Source: Drosophila pseudoobscura (Eukaryota; Arthropoda; Insecta; Diptera; Drosophilidae). From it: a stretch of DNA of 64,000 nt. The notes under the pieces were generated by a model. The model was not told the DNA's origin and made no database searches. It was given only the letters and a program-made list of their open reading frames with translations. The stretch covers positions 14,384,001-14,448,000 of the forward strand of contig NC_046679.1 in NCBI RefSeq assembly GCF_009870125.1. The letters run 5' to 3'. Shown here piece by piece: positions 1-10,010 of the stretch. A program made the position numbers and the translations under genes. The stretch's first letter is position 1, and each line of letters begins with the position of its first letter.

Positions 1-1537
1 GGCCTGGACTCTGCAATATCAAAAATGAGATGAGATCAGCATAAGTGGCCATCATTTCATGGCTCTAAAGTGCGGGATTGGTTACGTTTCAGCTTTTGAG
101 TACATCATGGTTGGGTTTTATGGTTTTTAGAATTAAGACACAAATGAGCACAACTTTACGGTTGGGCATGAAGCGAGTGAATGGAGAGAATGCGGCCGGC
201 CTTATCAGCCAATGTTGACTGACGCTTGATGAATCATATTTCAGACAAGAGGGGCCCAATCCAAGTAATTTAAGACTTGGGCGGCCCTTTAAATACCCTT
301 GCAGATTGATTTTCTATGAAAAGACACCTGAAACTACAGACGGATATTCTGAGGAATATTTTCCATAGAAACGGACAGACGGATGGTTTATGAATTCCCT
401 TTATGGTTTTTAGTGATGTTGCCTTTGTTAGGTTTCTAAGATCTGTGAAAAATGGTGATACCCTCTGCAAGGGTATTCAAAAGCTGCGCCATTCCTTTTG
501 CTTGGGCTCGCTGGAGCTTTCGGAATGGCAGTTGAAGTGCAAGAGTTAAAATGTTCGGATGGGGGCAGTTTCTCGGTTTTTAAATGGTTTCTTTGATAAA
601 TTAAATTGAATTTGGATTTGCCGCCAACACGCACACACACAATCCCACTCAACGCCACACGGACACACACACACACACAAGCAAATAGTAAACAACAGAA
701 GCGGCGGCAGGGGTCTATTAATAAATTTGAATGTGTCCATGACGTCATCGATGGAGTAAACATCTGGCGCATTAACAACACCAAAAGTGCATCTTTTGGG
801 GTCTAAGGCGTGCCGCAGATGGCACAATGGATGAATGCTGGCCAAAAGCATAGTTAATTTGCATATTATTTAGCATTTAAAGCTGTCAAATTACGATGTG
901 GACGAGTTTTTGGGAAAATATGAATGAATGAAGCAATCAAGTGGGTCACTGCTGGGCCTGAGGTCGTGTGCTAGTGATGTAATTGCAGGACACAGCTAGT
1001 CGATGCCAAGGACGTTAATACGTTTTTGGGGTGGACGGAATATTCAGCTTACTGCACGGGTGGCATTCTATCTGTTTAACTGGCTTTCACTTGTTGCACT
1101 TGCCCACGGCTCGCCAATTGGATTGCGATTGCGTACGTACAACGTTTTTAGATCACGGCAAGAGAAACACTCTGCAAAACAAAATTTTCATATAAAAAGT
1201 GTGTGTGTTTCTGGCTGAAAGTGCTGGCCAATTGGCCTGTTTCTTGCTAGATCCGGTTGTTTCACAGATTTATCTCACTTTCTGCCCACGATCGGCCGTT
1301 TTAGCAAGCCAAATTGACCAGCACAGCACAGCCGAGACGCTCAGCACCACCAACAACAACGGGTCTTGCCAAATTTAGAGACAAGAATTTCACTGATCTC
1401 AATGGCAATTTTGACACTCTTAACTCCTTCAAAACATTGGCAGGGGTTTTCTTATTACCAATAGAGTAAATTCCAAACAAAAATAGCCGATTTTTAACGC
1501 AAAAACACCCTTCTTAATAAAAAATTTAACAGGTGCG
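1..1537. other. Non-coding stretch, no gene recognised
   Basis: No ORF here has gene-like composition or plausible splice structure on either strand. The stretch holds a CA microsatellite near 663-679 and short pieces resembling the dispersed TACCCTTGCAGAGGGTA-type repeat near 285-305 and 455-475. It may be intergenic or part of a long intron of a gene outside the window. Confidence 0.6.
663..679. repeat. (CA)n microsatellite
   Basis: An uninterrupted run of CA dinucleotides follows shorter ACAC tracts from about 630. It is an ordinary simple repeat. Confidence 0.85.
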
Positions 1538-2056
1538 CAGTGTGACCGCGGATTTATCATAAAAATATACGGTCTGATACGGATACCAAAATATACCGTC
1601 TCATTCTCAAAATCTACCGTAAATATACTGACGAATTCAATTTCCATTATACATATTGCTCGATTTTGATATTCCGTTGAATAATGCTGGCTAACTAAAG
1701 CCCTCAGCCATGCCCACACAGTTTTATTCCATTGATGAATACATTTTCTACAAGATTGGCTAGTTTTTAGTCCTTGCTTTTATTGTATTCTGAGTAAAAC
1801 AAGGCTTACACAAAATAGTTCAACAAAAAAAAAAACAGTCGCAATGTTGCCGGTATTTGCAGACATGATGCGTGTATAGGGCTTTGTATACCCTATTTCG
1901 TTAATATCCTGATCCCGATACCAATTCTTGGCCTCTGAAGTACCTTTTAAACAGATACTGACAAGTTTGATATTCCGTTGAATATTTCTAGCTAGCTGAG
2001 ACACTCAACTCTGAACTCATAATTTCATTCGATTATTTCAATTTCCTAATTTTAAG
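1538..2056 (+). repeat. Dispersed repeat copy beginning with CAGTGTGACC
   Basis: The copy opens with CAGTGTGACC at 1538-1547 and continues with several ATATACCG-type units to about 1625. It then enters the family core: TGATATTCCGTTGAATAAT near 1668, the CCATGCCCACA block near 1710, a TTGATGAAT block, a CTTGCTTTTATTG block, and GTATACCCTATTTCG near 1886. A second core start follows at about 1968. The same blocks in the same order recur at 4.67, 12.1, 13.3, 19.1 and 24.1 kb and inverted at 44 kb, which shows that it is an interspersed element. I see no coding capacity. It resembles non-autonomous repeats of obscura-group flies (SGM/DINE-1-like or a TIR element), but the class is not settled. 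Confidence 0.75.
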
Positions 2057-2299
2057 TTGTCACCTTTTTCCACAAATCAAGCGGAAATTATATATTTTTT
2101 CCTACAAAATTGTTTGTTCCAGTTAACGAAATTTCGTCTTCATTCAATTACGGGATGCAGTGTCTTCGTGTCGAACGGATCAGAGCCTCAGCGAGCTCTT
2201 GGCGTTCTTTCTAGAGGTGCGATTTCAATTGAAAACAGTTTAATTCGAATCATAGGAGTTTTCTTTTCCCGAATAGCGAATAAAGTGCCTTCCTGTAAG

Positions 2300-2665
2300 A
2301 TGGTTTCTGAGTGTATTGCGGATGTGGAAAAAGTCGGCCTGAAGGCATACAGATATTTCCAGCCACCGACCCCTGAGCCACCGGTCGTCGTCGTCTGGAC
2401 TTCCCACTGCGCCCACTGGGTGGGGGTCCTGGCTGGGCCCATCATACTCGCGCTTCTTTTCAAGCTTATCTACGACATTATCCAAATACGAAGCGCAACA
2501 AATGTTGGAGTGGATCCGGCAGAAAAATCGGAGCTTGCCAAAGGGGAAGGACTGGTGCCCGCACAGCAGGACATAGAGCGTCCTGCTGCTGCAGGGGCAG
2601 CTCGAAAGGAAGGTGGCGACCAAGGCCCCAATACCATGGGGATCCGCTTCGTGGCTTTAATCTGA
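2300..2665 (+). CDS. Unrecognised 121-residue ORF with one membrane segment
   Basis: The ORF starts at ATG 2300 (MVSECIADVEKVG) and stops at 2663-2665. It has a proline-rich stretch (FQPPTPEPP), one hydrophobic segment of about 20 residues (VGVLAGPIILALLFKLIYDI) and a charged Ala/Glu-rich tail. This would make a small single-pass membrane protein. The A/T-rich leader before it looks like a 5' UTR. I do not recognise a family. The ORF lies directly beside minus-strand gene fragments and between repeat copies, so it may be a captured 5' piece of a gene that lies elsewhere, not a working gene. Confidence 0.3.
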   Translation: MVSECIADVEKVGLKAYRYFQPPTPEPPVVVVWTSHCAHWVGVLAGPIILALLFKLIYDIIQIRSATNVGVDPAEKSELAKGEGLVPAQQDIERPAAAGAARKEGGDQGPNTMGIRFVALI

Positions 2666-2675
2666 ATTGATTTCG

Positions 2676-3216
2676 TTGCTATTGTTGTTATTGCGGCGAG
2701 GGGAATCGGACACGGCGGCACTGAGCTCAGCTCATCCCATCTGACGCCCGAGTCGTCGGAGTCCTCGGATGGTGGAGTGACATCTACATCGGCAGCTGCC
2801 GGTTGTTGCTGCTGCGCCTGATTCTGGTTGTTGTTGTTGTTGGATCGGAAACGATTCTCCTCCAAACCGATGGCGTGGCTGTTCCCGTCAGCTCTGCGCT
2901 TGTGTAAAGTCTGACGCTTGGCCGAAGGGCTCCAGTCGAGGGGATGATGTACTACTGATTTTGATTGTGTCTAAAATAAGGTTTAAGCCAAAACAATTTC
3001 CACTTAATTCATTTCTTTATATGTTAATACACGCCGACTACACATTTGTCCTTGCAGAAGGCATTGTGGTAGTGGTAACCTGGCACACTCGTCCAGAGTC
3101 TTTTCGCTCCATCTTCATCCGCAGCTTGGTCGCGTTGAACCTCAAATGCAATATCCCGCAGGTTCTCTATTGCATTTTCAAAGTCTTTAAAGGGGAGTGC
3201 TTGACGGCGTGCTTCC
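2676..3216 (-). pseudogene. Two exon-like pieces of an unrecognised gene
   Basis: Reading the minus strand, a good acceptor (TTCTTCTCGCAG) precedes an open stretch from 3216 that encodes EARRQALPFKDFENAIENL, continues with RDIAFEVQRDQAADEDG, and stops near 3030. After a second acceptor (TTATTTTAG, about 2971), an open stretch encodes DWSPSAKRQTLHKRRADG, then an Asn/Gln run, then an acidic PPSEDSDDSGVRWDEL segment. The composition is that of a real fly protein, with opa-like Asn/Gln and a Ser/Asp acidic patch, but I cannot name it. It lies downstream of the arrow-like fragment on the same strand and may be from another gene. No complete gene can be assembled here. Confidence 0.4.
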
Positions 3217-3289
3217 CTGCGAGAAGAATATCAGTGTACAGTGAGTTTAAATTATTTTTGGCTATGCTTACTGCTTTATTTATTTTCTT

Positions 3290-4534
3290 CGATGGAGCCA
3301 TTAGAGCTCGATACATTGGCTCGGTGTGGCTCTTGCCGGGCCATGCGTCGAACGAATCGTCTGCACCATTGGCGCAGTCCTGCCAGCCATCTCAGAGCCG
3401 GGCGGCCGATATAGGTAGGATATTATTAGTTTAAGAATTTAGGCAGATATCGTGTCTTTCCACTCACCATGTTGATGGGACACTGAAAGTCTTCTGGCCG
3501 CTTGCAGCAGTCGGCCTCATTGTGGACATTGTCTCAGTTGTCAAAGGTGGTACCATGGTAGATCAGAGCCTTGTCGCTGCCCTCGGCTGACTGTCAGCTG
3601 AAGTGAACCGCCGGGCAGTCCTTTCGTTACAGCGCCAGAAGGCGGATATACAGTCGTTGTTCATGTCACTACTAAAATTATCTGGCCGGATACACGCCGT
3701 AGTTCTCCTAGTCCTCCAGTAGCATCAGATGCTTGGGGCACGAGCAAACGTCGTGAGTACTGCGTGTCACCCCGCTGGCTATGCAGTTGTGGAAACGTCC
3801 ACACGGCCCGGATGTCGGTGAACTGCGACAGACGATGCATCTCCACGGAACGACGCTCTCCGTTGACAGTGAGCCTCTCCATTCCGGTCTTGTCGTCCAG
3901 CCAGTACACAAATCCCCCTAGCCGACAATGTGTATCTCCTGCGGGACGGAGAGGGAGAGAGGGAACAGGAGATTACACGTGTCCAGAGGTATACAATATG
4001 GTTGCTTACTTATTCATTCCATTGATGTTTATAACTTCGATACGCATGGTATATCGGACTGTTGGTACAGGGCCAGCGCCGTGAATCCTCCCAGCTCCGC
4101 ACGCTCATTGCCATCGACTCGGGAGACTCGGCATGATGGCCTGATGACTGCCGACATCTGTCCAGAAGAGCAGACGCTTCATGGCATGCACGGTAATGTT
4201 GCGAGACTTCAGCGAGTTCGCCCAGGAAGCTAAGAGGCAACGTTTTAGAACTCAGCTGAATAGGGAGCTTCACCGGGGCACGGATGCTCCTGGCGCGAGA
4301 ACAGCAGGAAGGCGGCAGGCACCACGCAGGGGGCTCGCGGGGCTGGTACAGGAAGATGTGGAGCAGGCCCAATTCCCATTCACGCGATCTTGTCTTGTCG
4401 GCCTTTCCATCGCACCAGACGCCAGAATCCTGAAGACGCTGTCCAGATGCCGTTCTCAGACGAACAGCTGTTCTACCTCTACCCCAAGTCCAGGGTCTGT
4501 TCTTCTTCCTCCTTTTTCAATTGTTTTCCTATGA
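3290..4534 (-). pseudogene. Partial decayed copy of arrow (LRP5/6 Wnt co-receptor)
   Basis: On the minus strand, in order, are a beta-propeller piece (RLLFWTDVGSHQAIM, about 4200-4140, then DGNERAELGGFTALAL), an intact-looking acceptor at about 3990, and the next propeller exon (VYWLDDKTGMERLTVNGERR, then LSQFTDIRAVW). These are followed by the EGF-like end (CPKHLMLLED) and three LDL-receptor class A remnants: DCISAFWRCN, NEADCCKRPEDFQCPINM and DCANGADDSFDAW. This is the order of the end of the LRP5/6 ectodomain. GT-AG introns are kept, for example a donor GTGAGT after INM at about 3467, so this is a DNA-level copy, not a retrocopy. Several frames are needed and in-frame stops occur, so it is dead. 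The upstream propellers, membrane segment and PPPSP tail are not visible. The assignment to arrow rests on propeller and LDLa similarity. Confidence 0.75.
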
Positions 4535-4669
4535 AATTCGTCTTCTGGGGGCTGAGGCAGTGAGTAGTGGGCCACAACTGCGCCAAAGGGCGGACTTACT
4601 GTCATTTGAAGCCACTGTAGGCAGACGCACAAGGCACTTTTGCTCATACAACAGTAGCATAAACAAACG

Positions 4670-5440
4670 AGAATCGTTCCAACTGCTCAATTCTTTATTC
4701 CGTCGAATATAACTAACTATATAGAACATTTAGCCATGCCCACATAGTTTTATACGATTGATGAATCAATTTTCTACTTTACTGGCTTTTTTTAATACTT
4801 GCTTTTATTAGATTTTGCGTAAAAAATGGTTTTAGCGAAAAAGGTCGATCAAATGAAACGTAATAAAACGTAAATCGTAAAAATCTTTCCAATTGTTCAA
4901 TTTCTTTATTCGGTTAAATAATGCTGCCTAACTAAAACCATTAGCTCTGCCCACATAATTTTAGGCGATTGATGAATAAATTTTCTATCCGATTGACTAC
5001 TTTTAAGTACTCTCTTTTATTGTATAGTGTACAAAACAAGGTTTAAGCAAAAAAGGTCAACAAAAAAACAGTGGCCACGTAATTGAATATGGAGTGTAAC
5101 GTAAGTGAGTATGAAATGTCGCGCCAACCGGAGTTTGGACACAGGTATACCCTGTTTCGTTGATATATATGAAGAAACTGGTTTTCCAAGCAGTTCTAAA
5201 ACGTAATTATTATAGAAATGATCTCAGATTGTTATGTTTGGGACATATTAATGCATGTGATAAGGGTCTTGTAAATATATCTCGATCCCGATACCCGTTC
5301 TTGGTCTCTGTGAGAAGACCAAAACCTTCAAAATATCGTTGAAATACCTTTAAAACAGAAACTGACTATTTTGGCCTCTATTGGCGCATTAGATGACAAA
5401 CATTCTATCAGTGCTATAACATCCATTTCACCGATGTTTT
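4670..5440 (+). repeat. Dispersed repeat, two units in tandem
   Basis: Two copies of the core start (TTTATTCCGTCGAATATAA at about 4692 and TTTATTCGGTTAAATAATG at about 4902) lie roughly 210 bp apart. Each is followed by the TGCCCACATA and GATTGATGAAT blocks. The second continues into the AAAAGGTCAACAAAAAAACA block and TATACCCTGTTTCG near 5148. The family is the same as at 1538. The copy closes the right side of the block that holds the arrow fragment. Confidence 0.75.
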
Positions 5441-5602
5441 TCCCCACAAATCGAATTGAGATGGTAGTGCTTCGATAAGTCGCGAAAGCTGATCGCTAGT
5501 GGTGGTTATAAGATTGATATCGATGCTGTGATTGATTATATTAATATCGATGCTTTTATCGATGCTGTTTTTGATTATTATTCGATAGACCTTTCTAAAG
5601 TC

Positions 5603-5610
5603 TATCGATA
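5603..5610. promoter_or_regulatory. DRE motif (TATCGATA)
   Basis: A perfect palindromic DRE (Motif 2, bound by DREF/BEAF-32) sits at the end of a cluster of ATCGAT repeats at 5518-5565. A short candidate first exon lies about 40 bp downstream. DREs usually mark housekeeping promoters, but no gene body is recognised here. Confidence 0.4.
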
Positions 5611-5650
5611 GCTTATTTGAGCGGCAGTTTTTGAATTTTTATATTCCACA

Positions 5651-5666
5651 ATGCTGATCAACTTTG
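5651..5666 (+). other. Candidate short first coding exon
   Basis: An ATG at 5651 opens a short reading frame (MLINF) that runs into a consensus donor, G|GTAAGG, at 5667. It lies 40 bp downstream of the DRE. I found no convincing following exon. An open stretch at 5950-6062 with a Lys-rich peptide (LTLKQMEKLAKEKKNKMYMK) is a weak candidate, without a good acceptor. Confidence 0.2.
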
Positions 5667-7170
5667 GTAAGGTGACCTAGCTTTATCTTGGTACGAATTT
5701 GTGTGTAGTTATGGCGCCAGGCCCAACAATGTTGATAATATAATGATAAGCTACAGTTTCAGTTTCTTTGTTACGTTCTCTTATCAGTTCAGGTCCACGC
5801 CGCAAGTGGTGTTCTTTTTAGAAATCGTTTCATAACGTGCCTTATCAGAAAGAATACCTATGTATGCATGTATAGTTTTTATTGTTATTTGTTTATAAAC
5901 AAGTTTTCTATGCTAATACAAACTGTACGGGGGGAGGAGTCGTGTTAGTAGGAAACCCCTTGACATTGAAACAGATGGAGAAACTGGCCAAAGAAAAGAA
6001 GAACAAGATGTATATGAAATTGCATGTATTTGAACAGATCAACTTTAGTGCAGGGAGTATATAGTTTTTAATTGTTAAGAAATTCCTCTGAATTCCATTT
6101 AAATGTTTGTGCGTACTGCAAACTTCCGCCTGACGGGGGTGAGGGTCATATTTTCGTAACACCCCACTTCCGCAATGTGAGAAGAGATAAAAGTTCCAGC
6201 TGCAGTTCAGTCTGGTCTGGTCTGCTTTATTTGTATCGCTTTGTATAGAATTTTCCCGCTACATCGCTCTTGTCTATCAATATATCTTTTGTCTCTTTTT
6301 TATAATTATTATTAAGTTGTTTTTCTCTTTTAACACACAAACAAACAAAAGCGCCCTCGCCGCAAGGCCGCGGAATGTGGGAGAGAGAAAGAAGAACAAC
6401 AGAACGACCCGAACCAGAATCCACTGGAATGGAATCCACTGTCACCACCGACCACAAGTTGTAGGGCAGCGGGGCAGGGCTAGGGCTGGGTGATGCGAGA
6501 CAAACGGCACGTAGCAACAGCGACGCCGACCGGGAAGAGGCCGACTGTCTGTCGGGGGTCGGGGCGCTGTAATTAAATTACGTTATATGTTGTTTACCAA
6601 AAATTTGTTTTTTTTGGCAAGTCAAGGCAGCACTGACGGAACTATTGTAACCTATTGTAGACCTGTATGAATCAAGCAATAAATGCTTGTCGCGCTCGTA
6701 CCAGTGTGTACTGGCGGATGCAGATGCAGATGCAGTTGCAGTTGCAGTTCCAGTGGGTGTCTAAAAATAAAGTCAATTATGCTATTTGTTATTGCAGCTG
6801 GTCCCCAAAGCCGGCAAACCAGATGAACAACTCATTTTTGTAGCCGTGTGTATGTACATATGTATGGATCTGTGGGTTTTCAGTGGAGCTCGTTGTTACG
6901 AACTGACGAGCTGTGCTTGCAGGCACACTCATTCATTTCATTCATTTTTTGTTAGAGCTTTGCATAAAAATTCCAAAAATGTGGCCCCATTGCATAAAAG
7001 CGCAATTATAGAGCTGACCGCGTCCGCATTGCATCTGGTTTTTTGAAACCTTATCTTTTCGTTTTTGGTTTTTTATATTTTACTTATCGTTACTGCTTTT
7101 GTGGGCTGCTTATCGAGCAATTTCGAAACAAAAAATCCACCTTGCGGGAACGTTTTACCTGAACACTTAC
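5667..7170. other. No gene recognised
   Basis: The stretch is A/T-rich non-coding DNA. It includes a GCAGATGCAGATGCAG / GCAGTTGCAG short tandem repeat near 6719-6750 and TATGTACATATGTATG microsatellite pieces near 6850. Nothing on either strand has both coding character and splice signals. Confidence 0.5.
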
Positions 7171-7300
7171 CTCGGCTCGGCCACTTTTTTGAACCGGCAC
7201 GTGAATACAATCGAAAAATGCCGTTGCCTTCTCGGTGAATGGTGGTACAGTAAAGCTCCACTAATTCGACCAATCATTGGGCACTGAAAAATTCCACTGA
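7171..7300 (-). other. Candidate 5' exon end (consensus donor)
   Basis: The minus strand reads GCCGAG|GTAAGTGTTC at 7171/7170, a near-perfect donor. The adjoining sequence to about 7300 is GC-richer than its surroundings. It could be the first, non-coding exon of a minus-strand gene that continues leftward, perhaps beyond the window. No partner exon is identified. Confidence 0.25.
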
Positions 7301-7589
7301 CAGCTGGCCTTCGATCTATGTACATATGTATGTAGGAGTTGTATACACCTTGTTGAGACCTAGAGAGTTCCCACTGTAATTCAATTAAAAGTGCGTGGGC
7401 GACGGAGAAGAGAGAACGAGAGCGAAAGAGAGTGCAACAATCAATGCAAGTCCACGTCCGAGACAGCTAACCGGTCGCCGGATGGCGTTGTGGGGGCTGT
7501 GGGCATTCAATTTGGAGCGTTGGAGCTGAGTAATTTCCCCTCCCCTTTGGGTGAGCTGGGTATTTGCCGTCTGGCAATGTCTGCATTTG

Positions 7590-7830
7590 ATATGTACTCG
7601 TGCATATGTATGTATGTACATACATATGTATGCAAGTCCATTCCGCCGCCAATGGCAAATAATTTCAGTTGTTGGCAACGCGTCACTTTTTTTGCGCCTG
7701 GCAACAGCAAAACAAAGGCAAAGGCAGACAACGAAAATGTTCGACAATTAAAACGAAAGCAAACACAAAATCTACATATGTACATATGTATGTATTTACA
7801 TATGAATATGTATGTATGTATGTATTTGCG
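7590..7830. repeat. TATG/CATA microsatellite tracts
   Basis: Repeated CATATGTATG/TACATA units form two clusters at about 7600-7635 and 7775-7825. Shorter relatives occur at 6850, 7320, 8185 and 9660. They look like ordinary fly microsatellites. Confidence 0.8.
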
Positions 7831-8504
7831 GACTTGAGTGCACTACTAGCGACCTGTTGGCGGCGAGGGGCGATCGTAAAGTTACATTCTATGATGAGCA
7901 TCTCCAGATGCTTCATTCATTTCCTTTGTGTATTTTTGGCACCTGAAAAACTCCCATACAGCCACATTTACTCATTTCCCAAACTCTTCCCCCTACCTGC
8001 GCTCACGTGAAGGAGTGGGAAAGCGTGCACAGCTGTCCATATGTTTGCACTCTGGGCAATGTCATTAGCTTAGCTTAGCTCTCAAAAAGCCAGAGAATCA
8101 GCAACAAAGCAAAACAGCAGATAACTTGCGGGTTCAGCCAGAACAACAAAATAGTGAAACACACACATACAACCTATTCTAGTGTAGTATGTACATATAT
8201 GTATTTAGTTAAAAATAAAACTGTTTAACCTTAGAGATGTCGTTGCCGTAGTGACGTTGATTCGCCATGGAATGAAAAGAGCAAAATAAAAATCAAAAAC
8301 TGCAATCTCTGTACATAACAAGAATGCGCAACAGTGTTTAGGAGATTAGGTTGGAGATTCTTAGGCATTTGGGTGTGTGTATGTGCATGGAGAAAGAGAT
8401 AGAGAGGGAGAGAGAACAAGTGTGAGATCGGTCAGCTGTGTGAGCACTCATGGCGTGCTAATTGATAACGGCAACAACAAACGTTAATTCTGGTTCTTCT
8501 TGTT

Positions 8505-8610
8505 ATACCCTTTCAGAGGGCATTACTATTATGATCTTATCTGCTAGTTGCTATGCAGAAAGAAAGGTTGGAATCTTTGATCAGCTTGAACATCTAAATC
8601 ACTTTATTAT
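8505..8610 (+). repeat. Fragment of a dispersed repeat with TACCC...GGGCA hairpin
   Basis: The TTATACCCTTTCAGAGGGCA motif at about 8501 can fold back (CCCTTTCAGAGGG). It is followed by a tail ending in AATCTTTGATCAGCTTGA. This layout is common in degenerate Drosophila interspersed repeats. The family was not assigned. Confidence 0.45.
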
Positions 8611-9617
8611 TAACCAGCCACACGAACAATGGCAAGGTATGGGTACCTCTATATTCGGCTTCCAAATGTTCTACTCATTGTCTTCTTGTTTTGCTGCTGC
8701 TGCTGATTCTGTCAGTCAGGTGCAGCGGAATCCAGCTAAATCAACAACCTCCTCACACAACTCTCGACTCTGACGTATATTATACAATACTTAATTGAAT
8801 GATAGAATAACAGATTAAATAAATATGCAAAATGAAAACATTGATAACCGGTTAAAGGCAGTCACGATCTGGAAGGGGGGTTTGCCCAACCCCAACCCAA
8901 AACCCAAACCCTTTGGGGTGTGGGGAGAGCTTATCAAATCACATGACCCCCTTCTCCGGAATATTTTAAAGGTGTGATCCGATGTGGAATGCTTTAGGTG
9001 TTTACATGCTTGTATATCCAATATCATACATACAGCTGTAGCTGCAACTGGAAAGGAATTGAATTTTAGCAATATAGAGCTTTGATTTGTGTGTGTTTCG
9101 ATTAACAATTGCTTTTATTCTTTGTTTATATTTTATATAGATGTATAAATTTCTTATTCTCTTATTAATCATACTGATTAATCTAATGCGTAAAAATAGT
9201 ACTTGAATTTCGATTCTCATATGTAGGCAAATTTTGAGCAGTTCGGAAACCAATAAATAAATAACATATCAAAGACAAATGAAATCAAATACAAAACACT
9301 AACTGATTTACAAAGTACAAACGATAGTTGCAATATATCTTTATGCTTAAAGTCTTGGGGCAACACATTTGCCGATTAAAAAATGCATAAGCATTGGCAG
9401 AGACCTTCCAAACAGAAGGCCACTCCATACATATCTGTGTCAAGCAGGGTATACTTTAGCTATACTACTCAACCTTATGGATGGTATCTATGCGTGTGCA
9501 CGGATAGCTTTTTATAGCTTCCCATTAACTGCGCTCTTATCTAGAGTTATATATATATACACATGGATGATTATTTCACTTACAAGCAGGCAGAAGGCAC
9601 TTGAACAAAGAAACAAA

Positions 9618-9642
9618 CAAACAAACAAACAAGCGACGTGTA
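9618..9642. repeat. (AAAC)n microsatellite
   Basis: A simple run of AAACA units lies upstream of the Atg13 3' end. Confidence 0.8.
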
Positions 9643-10010
9643 CGCCCAAGTTACTACGCTATATGTATGTATATAGTATGTACCTATACCATATGCCCCT
9701 GCCGGTGCATCTGTGTGTTTTGTGGCTATGGTCTAAACTTTGAAACGTGACAAGAGCTCTCCTCTCACTTGACGAGCTGTTGCTGGTGTGGCACTCGCCC
9801 GCCTGCAATCGGCGTCTTATGTACAACTTACACGGGAACTATAGCCTACAGAGCCTACATTCATAGTATTTACATAGCATATTATCGTAGCAGCCTATCA
9901 ATTCAACTAAACACAATGGCATACATAAATAGAGTCTAACTAATGACGCAACTAAGCATAGGTCAACTTATTAAACTCCCCTCGCAGGCGGTCGCACTCA
10001 GACTTGACAC

